DNA of 64,000 nucleotides from Epithemia pelagica (GCA_946965045.2 OX337240.1:2232001-2296000); one strand, 5' to 3'. Positions 51,118 to 61,440 are shown, numbered from the stretch's first letter. Notes: generated from the sequence alone by a model not told the origin. Numbers and translations are program-made.

Positions 51118-51801
51118 ATGGACGACCACGACGACGATCACGCCTTATCGGATTTCCTCCGTGAACGATTGCCACAAGTAGGCTTGGATTATGACACGTA
51201 TGGCCCCTATGTCTTGCCTCTCCTGTTGACCGATCGCAGTGATGGCGCAAACGATGAGGACATTCAGGAAGAATGGGATTCGGTCATGGAACTCTTGCAA
51301 GCATCGAGTGAATCTCACTCGGACGACAATGACACATGGGTCACCTTACGACAGGATATTCAAAAGGCATGGGACGATCACCAACAAAAGTTGAAACTAC
51401 TGGAAGAAGAGGAGAAGCATCAGCGAGCCCAACAAATGGAACAAGTCTTGGCCGAAGAACGACGCATGGCAGAACAAGCAGCCGCCGAAGCGGCGGCGGC
51501 GCAAGAAAAACAACAAGAGCACGCTGGTGAATCGAAAACGACGAATGACGCGGCGAAACAAGCTTTGCTGGATCGATTTGGTTACGATGGTGACGATGCG
51601 GCCGCCGACGACGACGATGCCCCTTCCAATCATCAGGTGGCAGCGGCTGCTCACGGCGCGAAAATGAAGGAAATGAGAGCGCAAAATGTCCAAACTAAAA
51701 AGGATGAACAAGCCAAAACATCGCAAGCCAAAATGGAGAAGGCTCGCGTGAAGGAAGAACGAAGGAAACGAGCGGTCAAGGGGGAACGACGACGAGGATA
51801 A
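51118..51801 (+). CDS. CCDC43-like coiled-coil protein
   Basis: 227 aa, start in GACCATGGACG context. Residues 10-40 (LSDFLRERLPQVGLDYDTYGPYVLPLL) match the conserved N-terminal fold of CCDC43, and KQALLDRFGYDGDDA matches its second conserved block (in animals KAALLAQY followed by acidic residues). A long Glu/Gln/Ala coiled coil (about 85-150) lies between, and the C-terminus is Lys/Arg-rich. The animal protein is of unclear function. No leader is visible, so it is cytosolic or nuclear. Length is close to that of the animal family. Confidence 0.75.
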   Translation: MDDHDDDHALSDFLRERLPQVGLDYDTYGPYVLPLLLTDRSDGANDEDIQEEWDSVMELLQASSESHSDDNDTWVTLRQDIQKAWDDHQQKLKLLEEEEKHQRAQQMEQVLAEERRMAEQAAAEAAAAQEKQQEHAGESKTTNDAAKQALLDRFGYDGDDAAADDDDAPSNHQVAAAAHGAKMKEMRAQNVQTKKDEQAKTSQAKMEKARVKEERRKRAVKGERRRG

Positions 51802-52629
51802 CGACAAATGAAGAAGCATACAAAACACAGATGACGACTTTTAATCGACCATCAAAAACTCGTCCGGATGAAATCCTGTCCAATGTGAACTTTCGTGCAC
51901 GGAAACATGAATAGGTTATTCATACTCAGTGCCAATAAATACATGACATGTGCACTGAAATCAATCAATGAGTGATGACCAATTCAAAGAACTGTCTTGT
52001 TTTTGTCTTGACAATTATGGGAGAGGCTATGGCATCAAAGGTTGTAGCGCTAAGGAATATTTTCACATTTTGCATGGTTGAGTCGTACAATCAATCAAAT
52101 TAGAAACTTGGAACAGTTGGCAATACCAAGCCATTTCTCCATTTTTGGGGAAAGGCGTTTGGATTAGGTAGGAATTTGTAATGAAAACGGAAACGATCTG
52201 GCTCTGACATGCTTGAGTGATGCATTATTGCCTACCAGTCATTTATGGATTTCATATCATTCCCGTCATCCTGAGAATACGGAAAACGTTTGGAAGGCAT
52301 GTACATGTGTGAAATATTGATGCAACTCGAGGACTCATACAAGGGCCACGGTAGGTGCCAATTGCCAATGCACCTGTCAATAAGCATAAGTAGGACCAGT
52401 TGGCTAGGAGCTTTGTAAGGATATATATCCGCATCTTTATATATGGCAAACATTGATGCGATATCCTCTTGACACTAGAGACAATAAGAGCATCACATTA
52501 AGCTAGAGGGTACCTGTCTCTCTCTAGCTAGCTGGTAGAAAGGTAGCTATACATCTCCGTTTCTGCGCTCGATCCGATCCGAGCAAGCATGCTCATTTTT
52601 TATTGCCTGATTGGATCAATACAATAGCC
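51802..52629. other. Intergenic, no gene seen
   Basis: Left host flank of the CACTA-like element. AT-rich with CTCTAGCTAGCT near 52520; no coding support. Confidence 0.55.
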
Positions 52630-52652
52630 CACTACGAGCACCTGGTATCCCA
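52630..52652 (+). repeat. Left CACTA-type terminus
   Basis: Begins CACTA, the hallmark of EnSpm elements; imperfect inverted match to 58924-58946. Confidence 0.6.
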
Positions 52653-52969
52653 GTGAAACAGAAAAATTTCCCGAAAATCGCCGGCCATCACGACCGACCA
52701 ACCCGGCGACCAAAAAAAGCACGGCTCGCGCATAATAGTACGAAAACTGTTCCAATCCCAGCTACATAAGCCATTTTCTGGAAGAACTATCTCAATTCTG
52801 CTTCCGTTTCCTGATCGGTACCAGCCAGATCGGTCTCACACATCCGGCTAACAAGGGACCCACAAGCCAATGGAGCACCGCGATGAACCAAAATAACAAG
52901 AATCAATGCTGCGAAAGAAAGAAGCACTTCAGAGCAAGCAGCAATCCAACATAAAAATCGATAACCACC

Positions 52970-54706
52970 ATGTCGTCACCTCCGATTTACATCCCCCCAC
53001 TCGACGACACCCTCCGCGAGGGAACCTTCGTTCACTTACGACTCCCGAATCAAAAGAAGAATACAACAACCATTGGTCGTTTACAGCACTCGAACGATGG
53101 ATGCGTCGTAATTTCAATCTGGCAGAAGCTCTTCCCGAAGAAGAATACAAAATGCCACACGTCCATTCCCAAACATCAACATTCTCCCATCATTCAAGGT
53201 TTTGGCTCTGAAAACGAAGAGATATACCAAACCAAACTTGTCATCTCGGACCGAGACGCAATGTACAATGGTACCAAGATCCTCTTCCCTGCTTTCGTGT
53301 TTTCCCTAACGGAGCTGGCCGATCCACAGAATTCATGGGGACAAGGACTCAACAACGTATATATCGCTCGCTACCGCCAATCCGAAGTCCGAGGCAAAGA
53401 TAGATTGATTGAAATTCCAGACGAAGATCTCCTATGCTTTCCGATGAAGAAGTTACCGAACAAGGGCAAAAAGGACCTCGTCGTCCCTCCCCGCTGTTAC
53501 CACCAAAATGTGTGGTGCGGTCTCTTTCAGCTAAGGAAGGGGATCATGAAGATTTTAAACAAACGTAGCGGGCAATCAGAATCGACGGCCATTGACACGG
53601 TCTCAATCGGAAATATTCCATTGGAAACTTTCAACTATCTGCACGTCGTCTCGAATTCAGGTACTGAGTCTATTTCTTGCCACATGTTTCCATCGACCGA
53701 AACCTACCTCGATATCGATTCCAAACCAACCCGTCGCAAAATCAAGATGTCTTTTCAGAGTGGTGTCTTACGCTTCGAGTCCATACGAGATTTGGATTTG
53801 CTCCGACGATTGCTTGGTATTGGTTCTGTTTACGGCTCCACCGAGCATCGGCCGACTCTCGGAGATGGGAAACACGGTAGACAACTGAAACGTGGTCATT
53901 TCTTAACAGTAGTTAAGGGGAAAGACGAACAGGAACAAGATCCCCATGAACCGGTATTCAAGCGTCGCACACTCGACCAACGTGTGGATCTAACCTTCTC
54001 ACCATATTCTGTGAAGGTAACTGTTGGTTTTGAACGATACCGTTTCGATCAAGATCGTAAAGGAAATCTGAAGTCGACCCCCCCAACCAGTCACCTGAAG
54101 TCAGTTCTAACTTGTACGCCCTACAAGCCCGACGAAGAATGTGAGGACGAATCGAGCTTGTCTGAAGAATCGGAACAGTCCAGCAACGAATCGCAAGACG
54201 AAGAACGTGCCAAAAAGGGAGACGACAAGTCGGTGTCGACTTTTGATCGCATCCTCAATGCATCACTAGAAACGACGAGCTCTCAGGATACGAACAACAG
54301 CAGTGACCGCAAGGACGATGACGACTTGTCGCTCCATACTCACACGTCTACCGTCCGATTTCGATTTGACACCTTCGACATCTATTCAGGTGATCAGTTC
54401 CATTTCGATGGAACTGTCTACGAGATCGTATGCCTCTTCATCCCTTCAAGTGAAGTAAGGTTTATTATTCGCGAGAAGTTTTCCACTGAACTATACTCGT
54501 CCTCGAAGCCAGTAACCAATGACAAGGTCTTGAAGAATAAGGATCTTTCACGTGTTGGAACGATCGCGCCTTCTGAAAAGCCGACCTATGGATGCGTCGC
54601 TGTTGCAGGCCATCAGTTCGACAGGAATCTTCCGAAAACAGAGCAGCTCATTGTTCTTTTCAAGCACAGCGACGCGATTGCCTCTGCCATTGCAGACTAC
54701 AATTGA
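52970..54706 (+). CDS. Companion protein of the CACTA-like element, function unknown
   Basis: 578 aa, intact, ATG at 52970 in ACCACCATGTC context. Two ordered parts flank an acidic Ser/Glu-rich linker (about 390-455). The N-terminal part begins IYIPPLDDTLREGTFVHLRLPN, and the C-terminal part (from VRFRFDTFDIYSGDQFHFDGTVYEIV) looks like another beta-rich module with a similar opening pattern. This might be a BAH- or SH3-like binding module, but I cannot assign it. By analogy with TnpA of plant En/Spm it could bind subterminal repeats and help the transposase. Membership in the element is inferred from its position. Confidence 0.65.
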   Translation: MSSPPIYIPPLDDTLREGTFVHLRLPNQKKNTTTIGRLQHSNDGCVVISIWQKLFPKKNTKCHTSIPKHQHSPIIQGFGSENEEIYQTKLVISDRDAMYNGTKILFPAFVFSLTELADPQNSWGQGLNNVYIARYRQSEVRGKDRLIEIPDEDLLCFPMKKLPNKGKKDLVVPPRCYHQNVWCGLFQLRKGIMKILNKRSGQSESTAIDTVSIGNIPLETFNYLHVVSNSGTESISCHMFPSTETYLDIDSKPTRRKIKMSFQSGVLRFESIRDLDLLRRLLGIGSVYGSTEHRPTLGDGKHGRQLKRGHFLTVVKGKDEQEQDPHEPVFKRRTLDQRVDLTFSPYSVKVTVGFERYRFDQDRKGNLKSTPPTSHLKSVLTCTPYKPDEECEDESSLSEESEQSSNESQDEERAKKGDDKSVSTFDRILNASLETTSSQDTNNSSDRKDDDDLSLHTHTSTVRFRFDTFDIYSGDQFHFDGTVYEIVCLFIPSSEVRFIIREKFSTELYSSSKPVTNDKVLKNKDLSRVGTIAPSEKPTYGCVAVAGHQFDRNLPKTEQLIVLFKHSDAIASAIADYN

Positions 54707-54738
54707 ATTCATCCGTAGTACACATCTAATTTACCACA

Positions 54739-57700
54739 TTATAACCAATCTCCATCACTGTCATTAGTTGTTTCAGACATTTCGTCGGCATCAGACCCTT
54801 TTCCTTCGCCTTCCTTTCCATAAAGTTCCAATGTTCCCACATCCCAGTCGAAAAGTCCGGTCTCTTCTGTGTAACCACCATGGCTCTCCCCATCACCAAT
54901 GCTTTCGTCACTTCCGTCGTCATTCTGCTGTTCCGACAAGACATTGTCATTACCGGACTGTGCCTGTAACATCGTTGTTGCCAAGCGATGCACTTCCTCT
55001 TCCACATTTCCCTCTACCACGCTTTCCATCCCAGCAGTACTGGTCGCCATATCAGCATTGTCCTGTTCACCACTATCCTTCGTTTCGTCAGGACATGGAA
55101 TGGGATTCCGAATCACCTGCCCAAACTCAATGGTTCCATAGCAGTCACGAACCCAATTCCGGTGCTTTTCCTTATCAAGCTCGGTCAAGTTCTCTAACTC
55201 AGCTTTAATACTTTCCATCGTGTGTCCCATTATAAAAATCAGGCGCCGTTGCAACCATTTTGCCATAGGAAGCAAGCGACTTCTTGGGCCACGTCCTTGA
55301 TTCACAGAACCGCCGCGTTGCGTTCTGGAATAGAAGAAGGACTTGAAGAGGCTGTTGAATGCCTCCCAGCCTTGCTGCGAATGAGAATACAAACTTCGCC
55401 AGTGCAGGAGATACTCGCCAATGTGGGCACTGCCTATGAGATGGGCGTAGTTCGTAATGCCTTCTTCGCCATATAGAATGACCCACTCTTTGAAGAAAGA
55501 GTCGGCCAGTCGTTGGTACTCATAGATCTCAGTATTGGAAAGATCCTCCTTCTTTAGCAAGATCGTCATTGCTTGTTGATAGTCCACAAGAAGGGATAGC
55601 CATCTTGTCTTGTCGTCTTCCTTAATAATGCAGAGATCGACAATCTTGTCCATTTTCGCTAGGATCTTACGAATCTTGGTGTTATCCATCTTGATTTCGC
55701 CCATTGTATGGGTTTTTTTGTCGAGTGGAAGGGTCTCTTGGAACGGCATCGTCTCAGATCCGAGAATCTCGGTGTTCAGGACTTTTTCAATGCCAACGAC
55801 GAAGGCATTGCACTTATTGGCCATATTACCGAAATGCTTCTCGTCGATCCATTTAAGTTCGTTGTTTTTAGAACGGGTGAGCCCATCCTTGAGGCACATG
55901 GAGAGGATCTTGATCCCCATCCTCATCTCCATGTGGAGAAGACAAGGGATGGTATCCATGAGCATAACCAATGCCGAAGTTATGGATGCCTTCCCAAAGC
56001 GGTTGACCGTTGTACTCGCATCCACGTAGGTCCACTCCGATATAAGCTGTAGCTTGAGACGTCGTTGTCGTGAGGCCAAAGACCCACTCAGTTCGAGACC
56101 ACGCAATTCCAAATCGTTGTTCAAATTGGTGCTGTATGCTCGTCGTTTGGCCTGTGTTGCTTTGCTTATGTCGAAGTGAATAGACGATAAGTCCTTTGTT
56201 CTTTGTGCCTTCGTGGGTGGGGCTCTAGGGTCTATTGCCTTCGAAATAGATATCTTTGAATCGTTCCAGATCGTTCCAATCTCTTTCGAAATCTCTGGCA
56301 TGGCGTCTTCAAAGGTCTTGACTTGGTCGTTCATTTTCGCCATGTGTTCGTCCGTGCACATGGGTGCGTGGTAGCAGATGACATCAACGTCGTCAGGATC
56401 AGTGTCTTCATCCACGTATCCCTGATGCAAACACCATTTACACTTCAAAGGGTCATTGGCCTCGGTGTGGAGTGCACCACTCCTGACTGTGCACTTAGCA
56501 CAAGGGAATTCGGCATTCTTCGTAGCACCACCCTTGCCAGACAACTTCCATTCCACCGACATGTCGCAGTTCGTAATTATTTTCAACGCCATGATGGCGT
56601 ACATGGTTGGAAGTACCTTGTTGGCCGCCTCTCGAATTTCTCGTATCATTCGCGAGAACAGACCGCGAACAAGGGCTTTATTCTCCCGCCCAATGACACA
56701 GACTGGAGGGAAAACCATGTCCCGAGATTGGGCTTTCAACGGACTGGACTTGTCGTTGAACTTCAGACCTCCTAATACGTGGCTCAACGATTTCGATAAC
56801 GTTGCACCATCAAGACTTTGTGCGAATTGGATAGCTCTAGTGCGTGCCTCACCATCAAGCATGTTGGCCGCTTTCAGGATCGCGACAAATACATCCGCAG
56901 CCCTGAAGTAGAAGCCTTCCGCACCGTCCTTGGGGTTTCGGATTGGGTGGAACGGCACAACATATTCTGCAAATTGTTCTATGTACTGAGCACAGCGTTG
57001 AATCGCTGACGTTGAAGGAATCATCGTGTGCTTACGCTTTGGTTTCCCTCCACACTCGACAACTCGCAAGACCTCGATTCCTGCATAATTGAGCTTTCCT
57101 CCAGCCATATCCATTTCACGGAGAATGTTAAAGGGGGTGAACACCGTCTTTCGTAGGTGACGCTGAACGATTCGAACAAGGCATTCACTGAGTTGGTGGT
57201 TGTGGATTGGCTCGTCCAAGAGCATACGGGCAATTTTAGCAAAGAAAGCCTTTGCCCGTTGGCTATTGCCGCTATGATTCCTTACGGCCTCAACTATGAC
57301 CGACTTGATATGGGACACAAGCTTCTTGGCGTTGGTTTCTGAAGAGCAACTCGATGGGATTTTTCCATGTTTCGCTTCCAAGGTTTGAACTCTTCTTTGT
57401 AGAGTGCCGATTTCGTTGAGGTGTTTCTTTATAGTCTTCTGCTGCTTCTTGAAACTCTCACGCATCTTGTGCTTTTTCTTTGACAATGCCTCGATCTGTT
57501 GTTGTAGATCCTTGATTGTCTCTTGATTTTGAAGTAGAGCTTCCACTGTAGTATTGTCGGTCGACGATGATTGCCATTGTTGGCAGATACTAGCAGGTTC
57601 TTCAGTAGGGGGAGGCGGGTTGTTTACTCCCTGATCTGGTCGGTCTGGAGTTATTTGTTGTACTCCATGTCTTGGTTCATTATCATTCGTTCTCTGTTTC

Positions 57701-58497
57701 GCGGAGTGTTGGGGCTCAACTCCTGTCGTTCGTTCGGGCTCTTCATCCGACGATTCAAAACACGAGTATGTTTCGCTTTCCGCTGTTGCTTCGGTTTTCC
57801 GTGCTTTGGAAGAAGTACTATCTTCCTTGTTTGGGGGGTCCTTGCGTTTTCTGTTGCTGTCGGGGGGTGCTTTCTTCTTCGTGGGCTTTCCCAAGTTTGT
57901 CCTTGTGTGAGGCTTCTTGATTTCAATCTTTATCCGGTCAGTTGGGTAAATGATGCTCTCGTGTTCTGCCATGCAGGTATACGGTCCACCCTTGGTTGTA
58001 CGGTTGACACGGACAGATGAATCTCTCTCCTTGTCGTCAGCGTCCTTGCAATTGCTGCAAAAGAAGAAGCCGCCGCGAAACCGCTGGTATCGATCGTAAC
58101 CAAACACGGAACACGGTTTGGTGGTCTTCTTTCTAAATTCGCGGCACAGTCTTGCGACGCGTTCGCGTTCATTGTAGGATGAAGCGATGGAGTTTCCTCC
58201 GTAACTCCTCCGATGTCGAGTCTGTAGGTTGGGAGACAAAGGAGGGCCGTCTTGATCCAAATTTTCCTTTGCTTGGATATTTTCCTCCTCTGTTTTGCTT
58301 TCATCGATATACTGGCAACGGAAGAACTCATCTCCTAGGTCGCGGGGTTCCATGTTGCTTTCTCTATTAACTTTCCGTATTGGTAAGGTTCGGGAGAGTC
58401 TGTTGTGTATTGAACGACGGTTCAAGTGTCTCGTTGTGTTTCGGTCATCCCCACTCCATGCTTTGGGTCCAATTTGTGAGCAAACAGGCCCAAGCAT
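54739..58497 (-). CDS. Candidate CACTA-type transposase
   Basis: 1252 aa, uninterrupted, from the ATG at 58497; another ATG at 58353 is possible. The N-terminal ~300 residues are polar and contain a CxxC pair (FFFCSNC). A coiled coil at about 320-375 (QQQIEALSKKKHKM and on) follows. The central part has ITNCDMSVEWKLSG and a Cys cluster, FPCAKC with KCKWC about 25 residues later, like the zinc knuckle within Plavaka/TNP2-type catalytic domains. The C-terminal half is helical and includes HSQQGWEAFNSLFKSFFY and RRLIFIMGHT. I place it in the CACTA group from these and the termini, but cannot point to all DDE residues. Confidence 0.68.
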   Translation of the reverse strand: MLGPVCSQIGPKAWSGDDRNTTRHLNRRSIHNRLSRTLPIRKVNRESNMEPRDLGDEFFRCQYIDESKTEEENIQAKENLDQDGPPLSPNLQTRHRRSYGGNSIASSYNERERVARLCREFRKKTTKPCSVFGYDRYQRFRGGFFFCSNCKDADDKERDSSVRVNRTTKGGPYTCMAEHESIIYPTDRIKIEIKKPHTRTNLGKPTKKKAPPDSNRKRKDPPNKEDSTSSKARKTEATAESETYSCFESSDEEPERTTGVEPQHSAKQRTNDNEPRHGVQQITPDRPDQGVNNPPPPTEEPASICQQWQSSSTDNTTVEALLQNQETIKDLQQQIEALSKKKHKMRESFKKQQKTIKKHLNEIGTLQRRVQTLEAKHGKIPSSCSSETNAKKLVSHIKSVIVEAVRNHSGNSQRAKAFFAKIARMLLDEPIHNHQLSECLVRIVQRHLRKTVFTPFNILREMDMAGGKLNYAGIEVLRVVECGGKPKRKHTMIPSTSAIQRCAQYIEQFAEYVVPFHPIRNPKDGAEGFYFRAADVFVAILKAANMLDGEARTRAIQFAQSLDGATLSKSLSHVLGGLKFNDKSSPLKAQSRDMVFPPVCVIGRENKALVRGLFSRMIREIREAANKVLPTMYAIMALKIITNCDMSVEWKLSGKGGATKNAEFPCAKCTVRSGALHTEANDPLKCKWCLHQGYVDEDTDPDDVDVICYHAPMCTDEHMAKMNDQVKTFEDAMPEISKEIGTIWNDSKISISKAIDPRAPPTKAQRTKDLSSIHFDISKATQAKRRAYSTNLNNDLELRGLELSGSLASRQRRLKLQLISEWTYVDASTTVNRFGKASITSALVMLMDTIPCLLHMEMRMGIKILSMCLKDGLTRSKNNELKWIDEKHFGNMANKCNAFVVGIEKVLNTEILGSETMPFQETLPLDKKTHTMGEIKMDNTKIRKILAKMDKIVDLCIIKEDDKTRWLSLLVDYQQAMTILLKKEDLSNTEIYEYQRLADSFFKEWVILYGEEGITNYAHLIGSAHIGEYLLHWRSLYSHSQQGWEAFNSLFKSFFYSRTQRGGSVNQGRGPRSRLLPMAKWLQRRLIFIMGHTMESIKAELENLTELDKEKHRNWVRDCYGTIEFGQVIRNPIPCPDETKDSGEQDNADMATSTAGMESVVEGNVEEEVHRLATTMLQAQSGNDNVLSEQQNDDGSDESIGDGESHGGYTEETGLFDWDVGTLELYGKEGEGKGSDADEMSETTNDSDGDWL

Positions 58498-58675
58498 CTG
58501 ACTTCCGAGATGACAATTTATGGACGAATGAAAGGCGACTGCGAAGGAATGTTATATAAGGATATGAAAATATTTTATGGTCGGGTGCGAGCGGGTCGGA
58601 ATACTGATCTCATAAATTATGGGCCGAACGGGTCTCTCTTTCCGAGCCGTTTAGAGAGGCATTGCCGGTGTTGGA

Positions 58676-58744
58676 CCCACCATGTAAGTATTATCCAAGC
58701 TTCTCTATATATCAAAGAAGCTTGGATAATACTTACATGGTGGG
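58676..58744. mobile_element. 69-bp perfect foldback element nested in the CACTA right end
   Basis: Two perfect 29-bp arms (58676-58704 and 58716-58744) start with CCCACCATG and surround an 11-base loop (CTATATATCAA). TTGGA flanks it on both sides (58671-58675 and 58745-58749), like a 5-bp target-site duplication. It has no coding capacity; a small-RNA hairpin is an alternative. Confidence 0.65.
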
Positions 58745-58923
58745 TTGGATGATGTTCATCCGTTGGAATTGGCTGTCAAAGTGAGAATGCGTCCATTGGC
58801 GTTTTTCTACGCTAAGTCCCGTCTTATATTTAACTAAAAACGCTTCAACTGATTGTCTCTATAGTGAATTTTTGGGCTTCTGATTTTGCGAGCAGTGCTT
58901 TTTGGCCATGCACGCGTTCGGGT

Positions 58924-58946
58924 TGGGGTATCAGGGGCTCGAAGTG
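58924..58946 (-). repeat. Right CACTA-type terminus
   Basis: Inverted, imperfect copy of the left end; begins CACTT on the minus strand. Followed by CC. Confidence 0.55.
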
Positions 58947-59088
58947 CCAAACTCCTGCCGAATCTGCGCCGCTCACTTTTTAGTTTTTGGTTCCGCTCGA
59001 CGAAAACACACACCAACCCAAAGAGAGGTATTCGTTAATATCTGTTGTCTCGAAGTACTCACAGGTGAGAGAGTCAAGAACGACAAGC

Positions 59089-60873
59089 ATGAGTGCTGTT
59101 TCACATGCTTCAGAAACGTACGAGTTATGGGGTGCGGATGAGAATGAAATAACTCAAACTTCTTCCTGGCTGGAACGAAATGCTCCTTCCGGACGCATAC
59201 CAGAAGCACTGCTTGGCACTGGTACGTTTTTTGGAGGGATTGTTCGAGATTATAAGCATCGGCTTCCGTACTTTTTCTGGTCGGACTTTACCGATGGCTT
59301 TTCCTGGAAGACCAAATCTGCCGCCATTTTCATGTTTTGTGCCACGGTCACTTCCACCATTGCACTCGGTGACGTGGCCTTTCGAGAAACCAACGGCATG
59401 GTGGGCATTACCGAATACCTCATGCTTCAGGGCGTGGCTGGGTTGTTTCATTCCATCTTTTCCGCCTGTCCTCTTGCCATTCTACGTCCCACTGGTCCAA
59501 TTACAGCCTTTATGATTGATTTGTACAACTTGTCGGGATGGTTGCAAGTGGAGTACTATGCACTCTTGTCCTGGGTGGGATTTTGGGTCGGTACCCTTTT
59601 GATTTTGATTGCCGCCTTTGATCTGTCACGATTTATTGTACTTTGTACACGATTCTTGCATGACATTTACGCCGTCTTTGTTTGTACTATCTACATTACG
59701 GATGGAATCATGGGAGTTGTAGAACGCTTTCAAAAGGTGGAATGGGCCGAGGCATTCTTTGCCTTTTATCTGGCACTCTTTTGTATCCTCTTTTCTCTTG
59801 GATTCTACTATACGGATCGATCCACCATCTTTACGCAACGCATCCGTCACACTATATCGGACTATGCCGTACCTCTGGGTGTTTTGTTGTGCATATGGAT
59901 CAGCTATGCCGTGACTGACCATGTCCAAGTGGAACGTATTTCCATGCCACGAAACTTTGAACCAACGTATCCCTCCAGTGACTACGAACAAGAAGGCGGT
60001 GGAGATCAAGGCGACGAAGAAAAACGTGACTGGTTTCAAGGACCACAAGGTGGTGGTATGCTTGTGGTCTACGTTTCTGCCATTGCGGCCATTCCAATTG
60101 TCGCACTCTTTTACATCGATCACTTATTCTCATGTATTCTGTGCCAAAAACCAGAACTGGGACTTGCCAAGGGTGAATATTACCATTCATCCATGTTCAT
60201 TACTGGCATTTGTAATCTGATCCTGCCCATGTTTGGACTTCCTTTTGTCACTGCCTCTCTCCCCCACTCCCCGCAATTCACCAAGGCCCTTACAGACTAT
60301 GACAAGACAATCACCCCCTGGAAGGTGTTGTGTGTCCACGAATCTCGCATTGCTCCAATGGTGGTGTATGCACTGTGTTTTCTTGGTTTGGTGATTCCAG
60401 CAGTCCTGGAACGGTGGCCTGTCGGTGTGGTAAATGGAATCTTGACCTTTGTCGGCCTCCAAGGGATCCTACCGGGAACCGGGAACCAGTTGATTGATCG
60501 TTGTGTGTTACTCATTACGGCACCGTCCGAATTTGCCACGCTGCTCTCGGATCCCAACGATGGCAACAATCATCACCGCATTACCGCACCCTATCTTCAC
60601 CTCCCCTGGTATCGCATTCACATGTATACCTTTGTTCAATTGGCATGTTTGGCAGCCTGTTGGGGCATGAGATTTACGGGTCCTTTTTCGTTGGCCTTTC
60701 CTTTGGTGATTGTGGGGTTTGTGCCGCTTCGTCTCTACCTGTTACCCAAATTCTTTACCAAAGAGGAACTGGAATGTTTGGATTCCGAAGGTGTGGAACA
60801 ACAAGATTATCCACAACAGGACCTTCATGATACGAGAACGGGAACCAAGCGCCAAGAAGTGGAACTAAGCTAA
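59089..60873 (+). CDS. SLC4-family bicarbonate/anion transporter
   Basis: 594 aa from the ATG at 59089; the frame is open upstream but without ATG and into the transposon. The HCO3_cotransp signature opens the membrane domain: GGIVRDYKHRLPYFFWSDFTDG, then ILRPTGPITAFMIDLY. About 12-14 membrane segments are visible. The large cytosolic N-domain of animal SLC4 proteins is missing, as in plant and algal members. A charged loop (EQEGGGDQGDEEKRDW) lies near 310-325. Diatom SLC4 proteins at the plasma membrane take up bicarbonate for the CO2-concentrating mechanism; whether this one does so, or moves borate or chloride, cannot be told. The CACTA-like element ends 142 bp upstream of the ATG. Confidence 0.92.
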   Translation: MSAVSHASETYELWGADENEITQTSSWLERNAPSGRIPEALLGTGTFFGGIVRDYKHRLPYFFWSDFTDGFSWKTKSAAIFMFCATVTSTIALGDVAFRETNGMVGITEYLMLQGVAGLFHSIFSACPLAILRPTGPITAFMIDLYNLSGWLQVEYYALLSWVGFWVGTLLILIAAFDLSRFIVLCTRFLHDIYAVFVCTIYITDGIMGVVERFQKVEWAEAFFAFYLALFCILFSLGFYYTDRSTIFTQRIRHTISDYAVPLGVLLCIWISYAVTDHVQVERISMPRNFEPTYPSSDYEQEGGGDQGDEEKRDWFQGPQGGGMLVVYVSAIAAIPIVALFYIDHLFSCILCQKPELGLAKGEYYHSSMFITGICNLILPMFGLPFVTASLPHSPQFTKALTDYDKTITPWKVLCVHESRIAPMVVYALCFLGLVIPAVLERWPVGVVNGILTFVGLQGILPGTGNQLIDRCVLLITAPSEFATLLSDPNDGNNHHRITAPYLHLPWYRIHMYTFVQLACLAACWGMRFTGPFSLAFPLVIVGFVPLRLYLLPKFFTKEELECLDSEGVEQQDYPQQDLHDTRTGTKRQEVELS

Positions 60874-61440
60874 TACATTAAGAGCGTTGTTGTGGCACAA
60901 TCACAAACGAGTGGATTTTCTCAAGCATTGCTGGATCGGATTGTATCGTAAATTCCATGGAGATTCTCGAAATTCCCAAAGTTATCGGCACTGATACAGC
61001 CCTCCCGATCGGTTATCGTTGCAATCGTTTGTCCTGGATCTAGAGAAAGAGGATGAATCCTGCAGGGAGCGTTGTTGCTCGTTCTCCTGATTGCCTATTG
61101 CCTGGATCGCCATGCTTCTTCTTGTTGATGGCGATGGTTATAATAGGCGACTGATGTTAGCAGCACTTTTTGCCTTCCAGAGCGAGTACGTGGTATGGTT
61201 CTCCCTCCACATCCGTTGAAGATGACAAAGGTTTCAACTCAGTTTTTGAGGTGAAACTCCCACACTCACACAACCACAGCACACAACGCGTCGTCGTCGC
61301 ATTTCAACACAATCGCCGCTCAGCAGCTCACAGCCATCGTCCTCCGCTTCAGCACAGGGATTTCGAATCGATCTGATTCGGAGGGTCATTGTGTGAACCA
61401 TAACATCATGGTCGGACTATCGTTGTGCATCTCTCTCTTG
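60874..61440. other. Intergenic, no gene seen
   Basis: 3' region of the SLC4 gene up to the MITE. Confidence 0.55.

Larger units (their letters stand above)
52630..58946. mobile_element. CACTA-like (EnSpm) DNA transposon, 6.3 kb
   Basis: The left end reads CACTACGAGCACCTGGTATCC and the inverted right end CACTTCGAGCCCCTGATACC: about 19 of 23 positions match. A second inner block (CCAAAAA..GCAC.GCTCGC) is at 52710-52728 and inverted at 58885-58906, with different spacing. A CC dinucleotide precedes and follows the element; CACTA elements make 2-4 bp duplications. It encodes a 1252-aa transposase candidate and a convergent 578-aa protein whose stops are 32 bp apart. The TIRs are degenerate, so limits are less certain than for the other elements. 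Confidence 0.65.

Noticed and set aside
52232-52453. 73-codon minus-strand frame with hydrophobic residues
   Set aside because: AT-rich intergenic sequence, no conserved features and no paired exon.
58540-58640. GC-rich CGACC/CCGACC motifs as an alternative TIR for the second large transposon (with 52690-52715)
   Set aside because: The match is loose and without flanking duplication; the CACT(A/T) ends with an inner block are better.
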